A stretch of DNA of 26,307 nt, taken from Bacteroidota bacterium. GTDB taxonomy: Bacteria; Bacteroidota; Bacteroidia; Bacteroidales; P3. Below the pieces are notes generated by a model. That model made no database searches. It was not told where the DNA came from and saw only the letters and a list, made by a program, of their open reading frames with translations. Positions 12,290-21,553 of the stretch are shown one piece after another (position 1 is the stretch's first letter; every line of letters begins with the position of its first letter). The stretch is from positions 1 to 26,307 of the forward strand of contig JAUNWC010000001.1 of assembly GCA_030540495.1 (NCBI GenBank). The letters are read 5' to 3'. The position numbers and the translations under genes were made by a program.

Positions 12290-15200
12290 TTGATAAGTTT
12301 TTCTGTTCTTATAGTATTAGCAGTTTGTACTCTTATGTAATAAACTCCGCTTGCAAGATTGTCTGTCTCTACTTCCATAGAATCAACACCTTGTGGTAGA
12401 ACCTTAGAAGAAATTACTCTTCCTTGTTGGTCGGTGATGATTATGGTTGCTTGCTCGTTTAAGCCATTGACTTTCAAAGTTGCATTAGCCTTTGTAGGGT
12501 TAGGGTATAGACTTATGGTTAAGCCCTCTGCTATTTCTGCTATGCCAGAGTTTGCTACAAGAGTTAGGTTATATACTTGGTCGCAACCATACTCGTCCTC
12601 TTCTGTTACGGAGTAAGAGCCGTAAGCCGTGTAGGTTTCGCCGTGGTAAGTATAAGGGAACTCGCTTGAAGAAAGTGTAACCTCTTCGTTTATAGGAGTG
12701 TTCTCTGGTCTAACATAAAGGTTTATTCTAAAGTTAGTATCGCAATCTCCGTTTTGTCCCTCAACTGTAAGATAATACAAATCTGTTGTAGTGTAAGTTT
12801 GTCCGCGGAAGGTAAAACTTTCTCCGAAACAAATAGTATCTTCTACTGTTGCAATAACTGTGGTGCAAGGCTCATCTTCATCCACAAGGGTTGTGAAATA
12901 TTGCTCTGAGCCATAAACTGTTCCGTTGGCTGTGGTTACAAATGCTTTGTACATATAATAAGTATTTGCAGTTAAGCCACTTAGATTATAAGTGAATGTA
13001 TTGCCTGCATCGGTAGAAGTTACTTGAGTATAAGTACCTCCGTAAGCAGTTTTCCACTCAAAACCTTTGGCGGTTATGGTTTGGTTGCCCGCTGAGGTTA
13101 CCTCTCCGTTAAGAGTAACAGAAGTTTGAGCAACAGAAGTTGCTGCATTGGTTACTACTGTTGGGTTGATAGGGTCGGAGGTTGTGTTGCCCTCGTTACT
13201 AATAACCACATTGTCCAAATATACTCCATAACCATCGTGGCAAGCGGCAACAAATGCTATTTGATAAGTTGTGCTTGTGTTAGGTAGGTCTATGCTATTT
13301 GACTGAGAAGTAGATTTGGTTATGTTTTGTTCTGACATGCTTGGTCCGTGAGCGGCTAATAATGTCCATTCTCCCGTTGCACTTGTTCTATAATAAACAT
13401 ATAGAGAATCCTCACTTGTGTTCCAACTACAAGTCTCATATTCGTAAGAAAGATTTGGAGTGGTAAGCGTGGTCATATCCAATACTGGAGAAATCAAACG
13501 AGTAGAACCTGTGGTATAGTGTCTGTAAGCAACGTGGTTGTTTGTAGAATAATCATAGGATATTTCCCAATTTGTTATACCAGATACGGTTTGACTTGTC
13601 CAACAACCCAAATTACTTGTAGTCAATGTTTCAAAATCCTCTGTATAAGGAAAGTCTGTAATAGCAGAACACTCTGTGCGGAAAGTAGTAACATCTGAAG
13701 TCAATTCTACTCCGTCCTCGCAAATAGCCTTAATATATAGGCTGTATTCTGAGGAATGGTTAAGGTCGGTAATTGTTGCATTCCAAGAATTTGCTCCTGT
13801 TGTAGAAGGAACGGCTGTGGCTTGAGTATATTCACTTTCGGAGTTTAGTTTGTAGTAGATTTCAAAATCATCACCTGAGGAAGTCCAACTAACATTTGCT
13901 TGGTCGGCACTTGCAGTTACTGTTACGTTATCTGGACGCGTGCAAGAAGGAATAAGGTTCAAAGTTACATCATCCACATGCATAATAGTATTGGAGTAAG
14001 AAGAAGAATTCTTTATAGCAATATAAGAACCTGTGCCTGTGTAAGAAGATAAATCTACTTCATAGAACGTGTATTCAGTATTCAAAGTCATGGAAGAAAC
14101 CTCAGTGAAAGTTGTAGCGTCCATAGGATTTGTCATAACTCCTACTGATAATGTAGCAGTGTAATTATAAGGTCCTCTTGCAAAGAAGGAAAGTTGCAAA
14201 GTGTTTATAGGCAAAGCCTCAGTATCTATTTGAGGAAGTACTCCTATATCTCCGCTATTGCCATAGTATAATGAATAAGAACCATAGTGAGCATAAGATG
14301 AGTTATAAGAATATGGATATCCTATGCTTGGTCTTTGCCAACAAGCAGGCAATTCATTGTATAGAGTTCCGGCAGTGTTGTTTGTCTCAAAGTCCCAAGT
14401 TTGAGGAACATCGCTAATCAAAGCACAAGCGGTGGTAAATTGGAAAGTTTCTGAAGCATATGTATTGTTATCTGAGGTGCAAAGGTAAGAAACATACCAA
14501 TCATAAGTGGTGCTTGCCTCTAAGCCTGAAAGAGTATAAACTCCTGTTGCATCAAGATAAGCATTCTCTATGGAGTCAAAGTCAGTAGCAGAAGTCTCCT
14601 TGTAATGAATAGTTATGGCTGTTGCTGTTGGACCATTCCATTTAAGGTCTATACTTGAAGCAGTAGGGTTGATAGCAAGCAAGGATGTTGGAGCAGAGCA
14701 ATCAGGTAGTTCTTCTACTTTTACATCATCAAGATACCATAACCAATAAGCATTGTTGACAACATGACGGAAAGCAATATATCCTGTCTCTGCCTCTCCC
14801 AAATCTACTTGGTCAAAATTCACTCTGTATTTGTGCCAAGTAGTATCTCCATTAAGAGTAGCGGTGCTAACAGAATCTACCATAATAAATGTACTTGCAT
14901 CTGTTGGGTCGGTTACATAACCTATTTCCAAACGACCAGAAGAAGTGGTAATGCTCTCTGGTTTTGTCCAAAATTCAACAGAAAGTTGATTTAACTCAGT
15001 GCTAAATTCTGGCAAAACAGCAATGGTTGGAGTTGCTATCTGTGAATAGAAGTCCATACCTTTGGAAGATACATGACCGCTATAACTTGAAGTATTTACA
15101 CAAGGGAAAGTTTTTCCGTTTTCTGTTCTGCTATTGATAAATGACCAGCAAACAGGTCTTGCATACTGTTCTATTTCTTCAAAGTCCATTGTATAAGGTA

Positions 15201-16293
15201 TATCAAAAGGAACACATCCTGTGGTAAAGGTATGAATTACAGAGGAGGATTCGCTATTATCATTGCAAACGGTGGCAACATAGTATTGATAAGTTGTTGC
15301 ACCTTCAAGGTTGTTTAGTGTATAAACGCCATTGGTCAATGTTGCTTCATCTACAGAATATTCTACGTCGTCTCCGTCAGTAATTTTTTTGTAATAAACT
15401 TTGAAACTCTCGTCTCCATCATAACTCCAAGTAAGGTCTACGCTTGTAGCAGTAGCATTGCTATAAGAGATATTTGTAGGCTCCAAGCAAGTTGGAATTT
15501 GATTTATTCTAAGGTCGTCTAATAGATATTCGCCATTATTATAAGCGTATTCTCCACCTAAGCCCAAGTATCTTACAGCAATATAATAGGAGTTACCTGT
15601 GTAAGTAAAGTTGTTGAAATCTATGGTTTGCAAAGAATAGGTTGTTGTTATAGAATCTTGTAGAATACTTTTTAGAGAAACAAAGGTATTTATATTATTA
15701 GGGTCTGTCATAACGCCTACCTCTATATTACCAAATTGATAATTAGTGCTGCCGTAATAGGTGGTAGAGTATTTTCTAAGTTGGAATTGCAAACGAGTTT
15801 GCTCTATATCTAAATCAACCTTAGGAGCAACAACCATCATAGGAGTTACACTGCTTCCACCTATAACCAACATGGTATTAGGAGAGTAAGCATAATTTGC
15901 ATTAGTATATACCTCAGGGTAATAAGTCCATTCCCAATAATTATAAGACCTACTTTCTGAGGCAATTGTCCAACAATTTAATACAGAATTATCTTCAAAA
16001 TCTACAAAATAAGGAACATCTACAGTGCTACAAAGAGTAGAAACTGTAATGCTTCTGTACATAGCATCAGTTATATTCTCACAATCAGGTGCTATTTCTA
16101 TAATATACTCTGTGTTTTCTGATAAATCTGTTATTGTTGCAGTGGAGTTTGTTACCTCTACATTGTCAGTACTCCAATCTTGTGGTGTTTCAGTATCGGT
16201 TGTTTTATAACGAACAGCGTAGTTGTTATTGTTGCCAACCCAAGAAAGAGATATGCTGTTAGCAGTCTTAGAAGTAACAGTTATTTGTTGCAC
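12280..16293 (-). CDS. C-terminal part of a giant T9SS-secreted fibronectin/choice-of-anchor protein, separated by an in-frame stop
   Basis: These 1337 codons from GTG 16293 continue in the same frame as the upstream gene, interrupted only by TAA 16315-16317. GTG is merely the first possible start. Without a signal peptide or clear ribosome site it is probably not a real one. Domains in order are four fibronectin type III modules alternating with four beta-sandwich modules of the MAM/choice-of-anchor J type, each opening with Cys and holding D-F-E and C-W. A seventh Fn3 module (V-V-T-N-A-A-T-S) follows, then a Cys-containing stretch with paired F-R-G-Q-T-Y and Y-H-G-E-T-Y units. A T9SS type A sorting domain closes it (about 1250-1337, with S-L-Y-P-N-P, G-R-V, S-G-V-Y-Y-I-R-V and the closing K-L-I-K). 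The role is likely adhesion or glycan binding at the cell surface. If translated alone it could not reach the periplasm. Confidence 0.85.
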   Translation of the reverse strand: MQQITVTSKTANSISLSWVGNNNNYAVRYKTTDTETPQDWSTDNVEVTNSTATITDLSENTEYIIEIAPDCENITDAMYRSITVSTLCSTVDVPYFVDFEDNSVLNCWTIASESRSYNYWEWTYYPEVYTNANYAYSPNTMLVIGGSSVTPMMVVAPKVDLDIEQTRLQFQLRKYSTTYYGSTNYQFGNIEVGVMTDPNNINTFVSLKSILQDSITTTYSLQTIDFNNFTYTGNSYYIAVRYLGLGGEYAYNNGEYLLDDLRINQIPTCLEPTNISYSNATATSVDLTWSYDGDESFKVYYKKITDGDDVEYSVDEATLTNGVYTLNNLEGATTYQYYVATVCNDNSESSSVIHTFTTGCVPFDIPYTMDFEEIEQYARPVCWSFINSRTENGKTFPCVNTSSYSGHVSSKGMDFYSQIATPTIAVLPEFSTELNQLSVEFWTKPESITTSSGRLEIGYVTDPTDASTFIMVDSVSTATLNGDTTWHKYRVNFDQVDLGEAETGYIAFRHVVNNAYWLWYLDDVKVEELPDCSAPTSLLAINPTASSIDLKWNGPTATAITIHYKETSATDFDSIENAYLDATGVYTLSGLEASTTYDWYVSYLCTSDNNTYASETFQFTTACALISDVPQTWDFETNNTAGTLYNELPACWQRPSIGYPYSYNSSYAHYGSYSLYYGNSGDIGVLPQIDTEALPINTLQLSFFARGPYNYTATLSVGVMTNPMDATTFTEVSSMTLNTEYTFYEVDLSSYTGTGSYIAIKNSSSYSNTIMHVDDVTLNLIPSCTRPDNVTVTASADQANVSWTSSGDDFEIYYKLNSESEYTQATAVPSTTGANSWNATITDLNHSSEYSLYIKAICEDGVELTSDVTTFRTECSAITDFPYTEDFETLTTSNLGCWTSQTVSGITNWEISYDYSTNNHVAYRHYTTGSTRLISPVLDMTTLTTPNLSYEYETCSWNTSEDSLYVYYRTSATGEWTLLAAHGPSMSEQNITKSTSQSNSIDLPNTSTTYQIAFVAACHDGYGVYLDNVVISNEGNTTSDPINPTVVTNAATSVAQTSVTLNGEVTSAGNQTITAKGFEWKTAYGGTYTQVTSTDAGNTFTYNLSGLTANTYYMYKAFVTTANGTVYGSEQYFTTLVDEDEPCTTVIATVEDTICFGESFTFRGQTYTTTDLYYLTVEGQNGDCDTNFRINLYVRPENTPINEEVTLSSSEFPYTYHGETYTAYGSYSVTEEDEYGCDQVYNLTLVANSGIAEIAEGLTISLYPNPTKANATLKVNGLNEQATIIITDQQGRVISSKVLPQGVDSMEVETDNLASGVYYIRVQTANTIRTEKLIKQA

Positions 16294-16314
16294 AGGAGGA
16301 CAATCTGGTATGGT

Positions 16315-18408
16315 TTACAAAACCATATTATCCACATAGCAATAAGGATAATCTCCTGTTAGTCTAAGAGCGATACGAGTACCTGTACTTGCCTCAGTAG
16401 TATAAGAGGAGAACATAGCAGTTTTTTCCTCAAAAGAAGAAGATAAATTAAAACTTGCCAAAGAAACAAAGGAAGTAGCAGCATTGTTAATATCAGTAAT
16501 AACGCCTACTTCTAAGTTGGTAGCATCGGAACCTCTCTTTGCTTGGAATCTAAGTTGCAAAGTGCTTATAGGCAATGTTTCCCAATCTATTACTGGAAGT
16601 ATGGTAATATTGGAAGTACCTGTCATATATAAACTTTGATATCCATCAACGGCAGCATTTTCTGAAAGATAAGCACCTGAATAGAAACTATTAAGAGTTT
16701 TTGCCCAACAAGGAGGCAAACCTGTGTCAGAGTCAGCAGATTCTTCAAAACCCCAGGTGTGAGGTACTGTGGTCAAAGCAGCACATTCTGTTACAAACGT
16801 ACTTACTTCACTATGAAGACTATCTCCTTCTGAGCAAATAACACTTACATAATAAGTATATTCTGTTGCAGGAGTTAAGTCACTTAGTGTAACGCTGTGA
16901 TTGTTTTCTGAGGAGGTTACCTCTGAGATGATTGTGTATTCTTCATCTGTGGAGGATTTGTAATGAACAACAAAATCTTCTCCTGTAGAAGTCCAATTGA
17001 TAGTAGCCGAGGTGGAAGCAGGGGTAACTGCTATTTGTCCCGGACGAGAACATTCTTGTACAGTATTTACTGTAACATCATCCACAAACCAATAACGATT
17101 GGAACCAGTAGAACGATAGGCAAAAGCAATACGAGGCAAAGTGCCTTCTTCTATTGTTATACCACTAAAAGAAACTTCGTACAAATGATAATCATTGTCT
17201 CCTATGTCTGCTGCTGTTATGCTCTGCATTGCAACAAAAGTAGTTGTATCTGCTATATCTTTTATATAACCAACAGAAAAAATGCCAGACAAACCATCTT
17301 CTCTACGAGTGTAGAAAGATATTTGCAAAGAGTCTAAACGTGTTTCAAAAGCAGGAAGCACAGCAAAGGAATTATTACTACCCGCTCTAAATTCTATACT
17401 ATTTTGACCTCCGTGAGCATAATACTGCATACTGGTAACTTGTGGATAAGAGGTAGCATAAGGATTTATAACATTCCAGCAGTTTGGCAAACTTCCCGAA
17501 GTATTGTCTTCGAAATTTCTTACCCAAGGAAGGTTTGTTATGCTTTCGCATGGAGTGGTAAAGGATATTTCTCTGTATAAAGATTGTTCGTTGTTTCCAC
17601 AATCTACTTTAACTCTAAATTTATAGGTTGTGTTTGCGTCCAAATTCTCAATAGTAACGTTTGCATCAGAAGTACTCTCATCGTTTGACCACGAGTTTGC
17701 TGAGGCTTTTTTGTAAGAATAATAGAAAGTTGCTCCATTTCTTTCTGGCCAAGAGAAAGTAGCAGAGGAGGAAGTAATATTAGAAGAAGTTAATGAGGCA
17801 ACTCTTGTACAAGGAGCCTGAGCAGAAATACTAAGTTTTACATCAGGGTAGAAATTGTTAACAGTACTAACCGTTAAATCTGACAAAACTATTGGACTAT
17901 AGTCATAAGAATCACTTAAAGAACGACCCGTACCAGAAGTTGATTGCCAAGTACCCGCAGCATGGTAACTATTGGTATAATCCTCTATACCAATAACCAA
18001 GTTGTTTGTTCCTTCGTATTGAAATGGAGTGTCAAGTGTTATTTGCGACCATTGACCTCCAACAACAGACCAAGTGCCATCATAAACCAAGGTAAAATCA
18101 TTTGCAGGCAAAGCATCTTGGCGAGAAGCAAAAGAACTTAATGATGTGGTTGCCATATAAACCTTTATGCTTCTTGTGGTACTAACAGTTGCGTCTGTAT
18201 TTCTAAAACTTATAGCACTAATGTAACCTGTGGAAGTTATCTCACTTGAGAGATAGATAGTTTGAGACGCTCCATAAAGGTAAAATAAATTGTGAGGAAC
18301 ATCTTGGTTTTCACTATAGTTATTACTGCCTATAGTAACCTCTGTTTGCGACCAGGTGCTAACGCTCATCAAGAGAGCCATTAGCATAAGGAGTAAACTT
18401 TTCTTCAT
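16315..18408 (-). CDS. N-terminal part of the giant T9SS-secreted protein, ending at an in-frame stop
   Basis: The 697-residue product has a signal peptide (1-20, ending S-T-W-S), then a beta-sandwich domain (about 21-197) of a kind that often opens such proteins. Fn3 module 1 (about 200-286), choice-of-anchor J module 1 (about 287-448), Fn3 module 2 (about 449-535) and J module 2 (about 536-697) follow. Conserved cysteines open and close the modules (C200, C270, C287, C310). Translation ends at TAA 16315 in D-N-M-V-L-stop, but the codons after the stop read T-I-P-D-C-P-P. Other modules of the same protein read D-D-V-T-L-N-L-I-P-S-C at this junction. As it stands the product has no T9SS sorting domain and should stay in the periplasm. 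A promoter lies at 18476-18507. Together the two parts would be one protein of about 2042 residues. Confidence 0.87.
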   Translation of the reverse strand: MKKSLLLMLMALLMSVSTWSQTEVTIGSNNYSENQDVPHNLFYLYGASQTIYLSSEITSTGYISAISFRNTDATVSTTRSIKVYMATTSLSSFASRQDALPANDFTLVYDGTWSVVGGQWSQITLDTPFQYEGTNNLVIGIEDYTNSYHAAGTWQSTSGTGRSLSDSYDYSPIVLSDLTVSTVNNFYPDVKLSISAQAPCTRVASLTSSNITSSSATFSWPERNGATFYYSYKKASANSWSNDESTSDANVTIENLDANTTYKFRVKVDCGNNEQSLYREISFTTPCESITNLPWVRNFEDNTSGSLPNCWNVINPYATSYPQVTSMQYYAHGGQNSIEFRAGSNNSFAVLPAFETRLDSLQISFYTRREDGLSGIFSVGYIKDIADTTTFVAMQSITAADIGDNDYHLYEVSFSGITIEEGTLPRIAFAYRSTGSNRYWFVDDVTVNTVQECSRPGQIAVTPASTSATINWTSTGEDFVVHYKSSTDEEYTIISEVTSSENNHSVTLSDLTPATEYTYYVSVICSEGDSLHSEVSTFVTECAALTTVPHTWGFEESADSDTGLPPCWAKTLNSFYSGAYLSENAAVDGYQSLYMTGTSNITILPVIDWETLPISTLQLRFQAKRGSDATNLEVGVITDINNAATSFVSLASFNLSSSFEEKTAMFSSYTTEASTGTRIALRLTGDYPYCYVDNMVL

Positions 18409-18475
18409 TTGTGTGTTAATTTTTTTAATAAGGTTTGTAATTTGATTTAATTATAATTATTATTTTAAACGCTGG

Positions 18476-18507
18476 CAAATTTATATATAATTTTCTAATT
18501 CACCAAA
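18476..18507 (-). promoter_or_regulatory. Promoter of the giant T9SS gene
   Basis: On the minus strand TTTG (18504-18507), a 20-nt spacer and TAAATTTG (18476-18483) match the Bacteroidetes consensus. Expected transcription start is near 18469, leaving a leader of about 60 nt. A conserved promoter in front of a gene with a nonsense codon suggests the interruption is recent or tolerated. Confidence 0.72.
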
Positions 18508-18665
18508 TTTTGAACCAAATTTTTTATTTTCCCAATACAAAGTAAGACAGAGAAATATGCCTTTTGTTTTAATTATAACTAACTATGTTGTTTAAAAAAT
18601 TATGTGAAAATTTTTTTGATGAAAAATAAGTTTTTTTATAATGAATTTATACAAATTTATTTTAA

Positions 18666-18673
18666 TAATTTTG
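18666..18673 (+). promoter_or_regulatory. Possible -7 element of the lipid-kinase operon
   Basis: TAATTTTG fits the -7 consensus, about 65 bp upstream of ATG 18741. No TTTG is found at the expected -33 distance, so the promoter would be weak or dependent on an activator. Confidence 0.4.
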
Positions 18674-18740
18674 CAACATAGAAGAAAATAAGTTGCATAA
18701 TGGTCGGTCAGTCTATAATGTTTTGTAAAGAAGAGTTTGT

Positions 18741-19709
18741 ATGAAAGAAAAAATATTGTTTATAATCAACCCTGTCTCTGGCATAGGCAAACAAAAAACT
18801 GTGGAGCAAGCCATAGAAACACACTTGGATAAAAAAAAATATAATTATAATATAGCCTATACACAATATCCTCACCACGCTACCACAATAAGCAAAGAGG
18901 CTGTGCAAGAGGGTTATTCCATAGTAGTGGCAGTAGGAGGAGACGGGTCTATAAACGATTGTGTCAGAGGACTAATAAACACAAAAATCAAACTTGGAAT
19001 TATTCCTGCGGGTAGTGGCAATGGTTTGGCTCGTTGTTTGCACATACCCTTAGAGGTAACCAAAGCCATAGAGGTTATTAATCTTAACAACAACCTAAGA
19101 ATAGACACCATTAATCTTAACGACAGACCATACGCCTCAGTGGCAGGAGTGGGCTTTGATGCTTTGATAGCAAAGGAATTTACGGGCAGTAAGATACGTG
19201 GATTTCAGACCTATTTGAAACTTGTGCTTAAAGACTATCTAAACTATAAACCAAAGAAATATACCCTTATTGTGGATGGAATAGAAATAGAAAGAGAGGC
19301 TCTTTTTATTTCTTTTATGAATTCTAATCAGTTTGGTTACAATGCTATTATTGCTCCCAAAGCCTCGCTTAACGATGGGCTTTTGGACGTGGTGGTGGTA
19401 AAGAAACCTCCTATCATATTGGCTCCTTTTGTTGTGCAGATGATGTTTTTTCACAAAATGGACAAATCTCCATATGTAGAGACCTTTAGAGCCAAAGAAG
19501 TAGAAGTAAAAAATTTTGAAGACGGCATTCTAAACCTTGACGGCGAGGGAATAGAGTATAAGGAAAAGAGTTTGAAATTTTGTGTAGAGCCAAACGACCT
19601 AAACGTAATAGTACCAGACAAGAAAAACAAACAACCTTTCCTTAGCGAGAAAAAAATACTTGATTTAATAAAAAGCATAATATATGAGTTGCCAAAGAAA
19701 GAAGAATAA
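18741..19709 (+). CDS. Diacylglycerol kinase-family lipid kinase (YegS/DgkB-like)
   Basis: The 322-residue protein has the DAGK catalytic fold. I-N-P-V-S-G-I-G-K-Q near residue 9 is the N-terminal signature, V-G-G-D-G-S-I-N-D near 69 is the nucleotide-binding GGDG motif, and I-I-P-A-G-S-G-N-G-L-A-R near 91 is the second glycine-rich motif. The C-terminal half has the beta-sandwich pattern ending in L-N-L-D-G-E-G. It should phosphorylate a lipid such as diacylglycerol or a sphingoid/ceramide-type base at the inner face of the membrane. Bacteroidales make sphingolipids, so a sphingoid substrate is possible, but the sequence does not decide it. It is the first gene of a plus-strand run; the next gene starts 26 bp inside its 3' end. 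Confidence 0.9.
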   Translation: MKEKILFIINPVSGIGKQKTVEQAIETHLDKKKYNYNIAYTQYPHHATTISKEAVQEGYSIVVAVGGDGSINDCVRGLINTKIKLGIIPAGSGNGLARCLHIPLEVTKAIEVINLNNNLRIDTINLNDRPYASVAGVGFDALIAKEFTGSKIRGFQTYLKLVLKDYLNYKPKKYTLIVDGIEIEREALFISFMNSNQFGYNAIIAPKASLNDGLLDVVVVKKPPIILAPFVVQMMFFHKMDKSPYVETFRAKEVEVKNFEDGILNLDGEGIEYKEKSLKFCVEPNDLNVIVPDKKNKQPFLSEKKILDLIKSIIYELPKKEE

Positions 19710-20031
19710 GGAGAATATTATAGTATATTCCACCGACCCGGATTTTGTTTATTTTCAAGAACAGGAACAAGAGCCACAAACACTTGAAAAAGAGAAACAA
19801 AACCTAAAAATATTTTTGGATAAGAAACAACGGGCAGGCAAAAAAGTTACTATTATTAGTAATTTCATAGGCAAGCAAGATGACCTTGTAGATTTGTCTA
19901 AGGTGTTGAAAACCAAATGTAGTGTTGGAGGAAGTGTAAAAGAAGGGGAGATTATCTTGCAAGGAGATTTTAGAGAAAAAGTTTTTGAAATACTTACAAA
20001 TTTAGGTTATAGGGCTAAGTTGATAAAATAA
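19684..20031 (+). CDS. SUI1/eIF1-like (YciH family) translation factor
   Basis: The 115-residue protein has a charged, Glu/Lys-rich N-terminus (1-45) and a C-terminal SUI1 domain. That domain shows the family pattern K-K-V-T-I-I-S-N-F, then L-S-K-V-L-K-T-K-C-S-V-G-G-S-V-K-E-G-E-I-I-L-Q-G-D-F and a closing L-G-Y-R-A-K-L-I-K. Relatives include E. coli YciH and archaeal/eukaryotic eIF1, which influence start-codon fidelity. The role in Bacteroidota is not established. Its ATG overlaps the end of the lipid-kinase gene by 26 bp in another frame, implying translational coupling. Confidence 0.9.
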   Translation: MSCQRKKNKENIIVYSTDPDFVYFQEQEQEPQTLEKEKQNLKIFLDKKQRAGKKVTIISNFIGKQDDLVDLSKVLKTKCSVGGSVKEGEIILQGDFREKVFEILTNLGYRAKLIK

Positions 20032-20061
20032 TAAACAAAAGAGTAAAAAAAAGAAAATACA

Positions 20062-20934
20062 ATGAAAACTATATTGATAACCGGAGCCAACGGACAACTT
20101 GGAATGAGTATTAGGAAAATAAGCAAAAACTATGATTTTGACTTTATTTTTACTGATTACGAAGAATTGGATATTACCAACAAAGAAGCCCTTGAGTTAT
20201 TTTTCTCTCAGAACAATATTTCTTTTGTAATAAACACTGCTGCCTATACCGCTGTGGATAAGGCAGAGCAAGAAAAGGAAAAATGCTCTTTGGTTAATGA
20301 TTATGCGGTGGAGAATCTTGCCAAAGTTTGTCAAAGTAATGGTACTTTCTTTATACACGTTTCCACTGACTATGTTTTTGATGGTAAAACTTGTCGTCCA
20401 TACTTCCCAGAGGATAAGCCTCAGCCTATTAACGTTTATGGGCAAAGCAAATTGGAAGGAGAAAACAAAGCCTTGTCTTTTTGTGAAAACTCCATAGTGG
20501 TTCGCACAAGCGGAGTATATAGTGAGTTTGGCAAAAATTTTGTAAAAACCATGCTCAATCTTTGTGCCGAAAAACCAGAATTAAGAGTTGTTTATGACCA
20601 AGTAATGTCGCCTTGCTATGCTACGGATTTGGCAGAATGTCTTATGGATATAGTAACGAAGATAAGCAAAGAAGGTATGCCAAAAAAGGAGTATAGGCTT
20701 TTGCATTATAGCAACGAAGGAATATTGTCATGGTATGATTTTGCAAAGAAAATAAACGACTTGGCAAATCTAAAATGCAAGATAATCCCTATTTTGGCAA
20801 AGGACTATCCAACTCTTGCTGTGCGTCCTAATTTCTCGGTTTTGGATAAGGGGCTGACAAAGGAATATTTAAACAAAAGTATTGCTCATTGGGAAGATGC
20901 TCTAAAAGAATGTTTAAAACACCTAATTTCTTAG
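20062..20934 (+). CDS. rfbD: dTDP-4-dehydrorhamnose reductase
   Basis: RfbD/RmlD performs the last step of dTDP-L-rhamnose synthesis, an NAD(P)H-dependent reduction in the cytoplasm supplying rhamnose for surface polysaccharide. The 290-residue length is typical. The Rossmann motif is T7-G-A-N-G-Q-L-G14, D37-I-T follows the RmlD pattern, and the short-chain-dehydrogenase catalytic residues are S101/T102-D-Y and Y126-G-Q-S-K130. The other rhamnose genes (rfbA, rfbB, rfbC) are not in this window. It starts 30 bp after the SUI1 gene, and the following lipoprotein gene begins 8 bp after its stop. Other sugar 4-ketoreductases of this superfamily are possible, but the motif set favours RmlD. Confidence 0.9.
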   Translation: MKTILITGANGQLGMSIRKISKNYDFDFIFTDYEELDITNKEALELFFSQNNISFVINTAAYTAVDKAEQEKEKCSLVNDYAVENLAKVCQSNGTFFIHVSTDYVFDGKTCRPYFPEDKPQPINVYGQSKLEGENKALSFCENSIVVRTSGVYSEFGKNFVKTMLNLCAEKPELRVVYDQVMSPCYATDLAECLMDIVTKISKEGMPKKEYRLLHYSNEGILSWYDFAKKINDLANLKCKIIPILAKDYPTLAVRPNFSVLDKGLTKEYLNKSIAHWEDALKECLKHLIS

Positions 20935-20942
20935 CAAAAAAA

Positions 20943-21530
20943 ATGAAAACAATAAGAAAAATATCTTTGGTTCTTGTTGTTTTGTGTTTGTTGGCAAGTT
21001 GTAGTAATGTTAAGCGTATCAACAAGCCTACTCCTGCTAACTCTCGCACAAGGACAGTAACAAAAGAGACTCGCAACACATCTTCCACAACTACCAAAAG
21101 AGAGAAAGAGATGACAAATAGCGATATTTATGCCTCGTCTATGAAAGAATTAAAACAATATGGCTCCAACCTTACAGATTATTGTATTTCTTGGGTTGGC
21201 ACTCCATATAAAGCCGGTGGTACAACAAAGCAGGGAGTGGATTGCTCGGGCTTTGTGTGTGCTGTTTATAAGGATATGTATGATATACAACTCTCAAGAC
21301 GCAGTGCTGATATGACAAAGGATGTTACCATACTAAGTAGCAAAAACAGAATGAAAGAAGGTGACCTTATATTTTTTGGTAAAGGAAGAATTAACCATGT
21401 AGGAATATTTATAAGAGGCGATAAGTTTATACATGCCTCTTCGTCCAAGGGTGTTATTGTTTCTTCCTTAGAAGAAAAGTATTGGAAAGAGAATTATAAT
21501 TCTTGTGGTCATCATCCAAAAAGAAAATAA
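20943..21530 (+). CDS. NlpC/P60-family cell-wall endopeptidase lipoprotein
   Basis: From ATG 20943 the protein has 195 residues and begins with a lipoprotein signal, lipobox L17-A-S-C20. A Ser/Thr-rich linker (about 25-60) is followed by an NlpC/P60 domain with catalytic C101 in V-D-C-S-G-F, H152 in I-N-H-V-G-I and H164 as the third residue. Members cleave peptidoglycan stem peptides, commonly the D-Glu-diaminopimelate bond. The longer frame from ATG 20889 would put 18 extra residues before the lipobox and overlap rfbD, so it is rejected. It lies in the same run as rfbD and the MBOAT gene, a cell-envelope grouping. Confidence 0.92.
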   Translation: MKTIRKISLVLVVLCLLASCSNVKRINKPTPANSRTRTVTKETRNTSSTTTKREKEMTNSDIYASSMKELKQYGSNLTDYCISWVGTPYKAGGTTKQGVDCSGFVCAVYKDMYDIQLSRRSADMTKDVTILSSKNRMKEGDLIFFGKGRINHVGIFIRGDKFIHASSSKGVIVSSLEEKYWKENYNSCGHHPKRK

Positions 21531-21553
21531 TTTTTTTAGATAAATAGTTGTTT

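Larger units (their letters stand above)
18409..18740. other. Divergent AT-rich intergenic region
   Basis: These 332 bp contain the promoter of the giant gene (18476-18507, minus) and a -7 element facing the lipid-kinase gene (18666-18673, plus). I see no ORF, RNA gene, palindrome of note or repeat-family copy in the remainder. Confidence 0.6.

Noticed and set aside
16315..16317. Frameshift or slippage as cause of the split T9SS gene
   Set aside because: Both halves are in the same frame and there is no homopolymer at the junction. A substitution explains it.
16963..17337. Open frame on the plus strand inside the giant gene, and similar antisense frames in the window
   Set aside because: They lie wholly opposite well-supported genes, have no recognisable domain and have unusual composition. 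They are shadows of low-complexity Thr/Ser-rich coding sequence.
20889..20942. Longer N-terminus of the NlpC/P60 protein
   Set aside because: It overlaps rfbD and places 18 residues before a well-formed lipoprotein signal that starts at ATG 20943.
21548..21553. TTG start of the MBOAT gene
   Set aside because: An ATG two codons downstream is the better start and leaves the first membrane helix intact.
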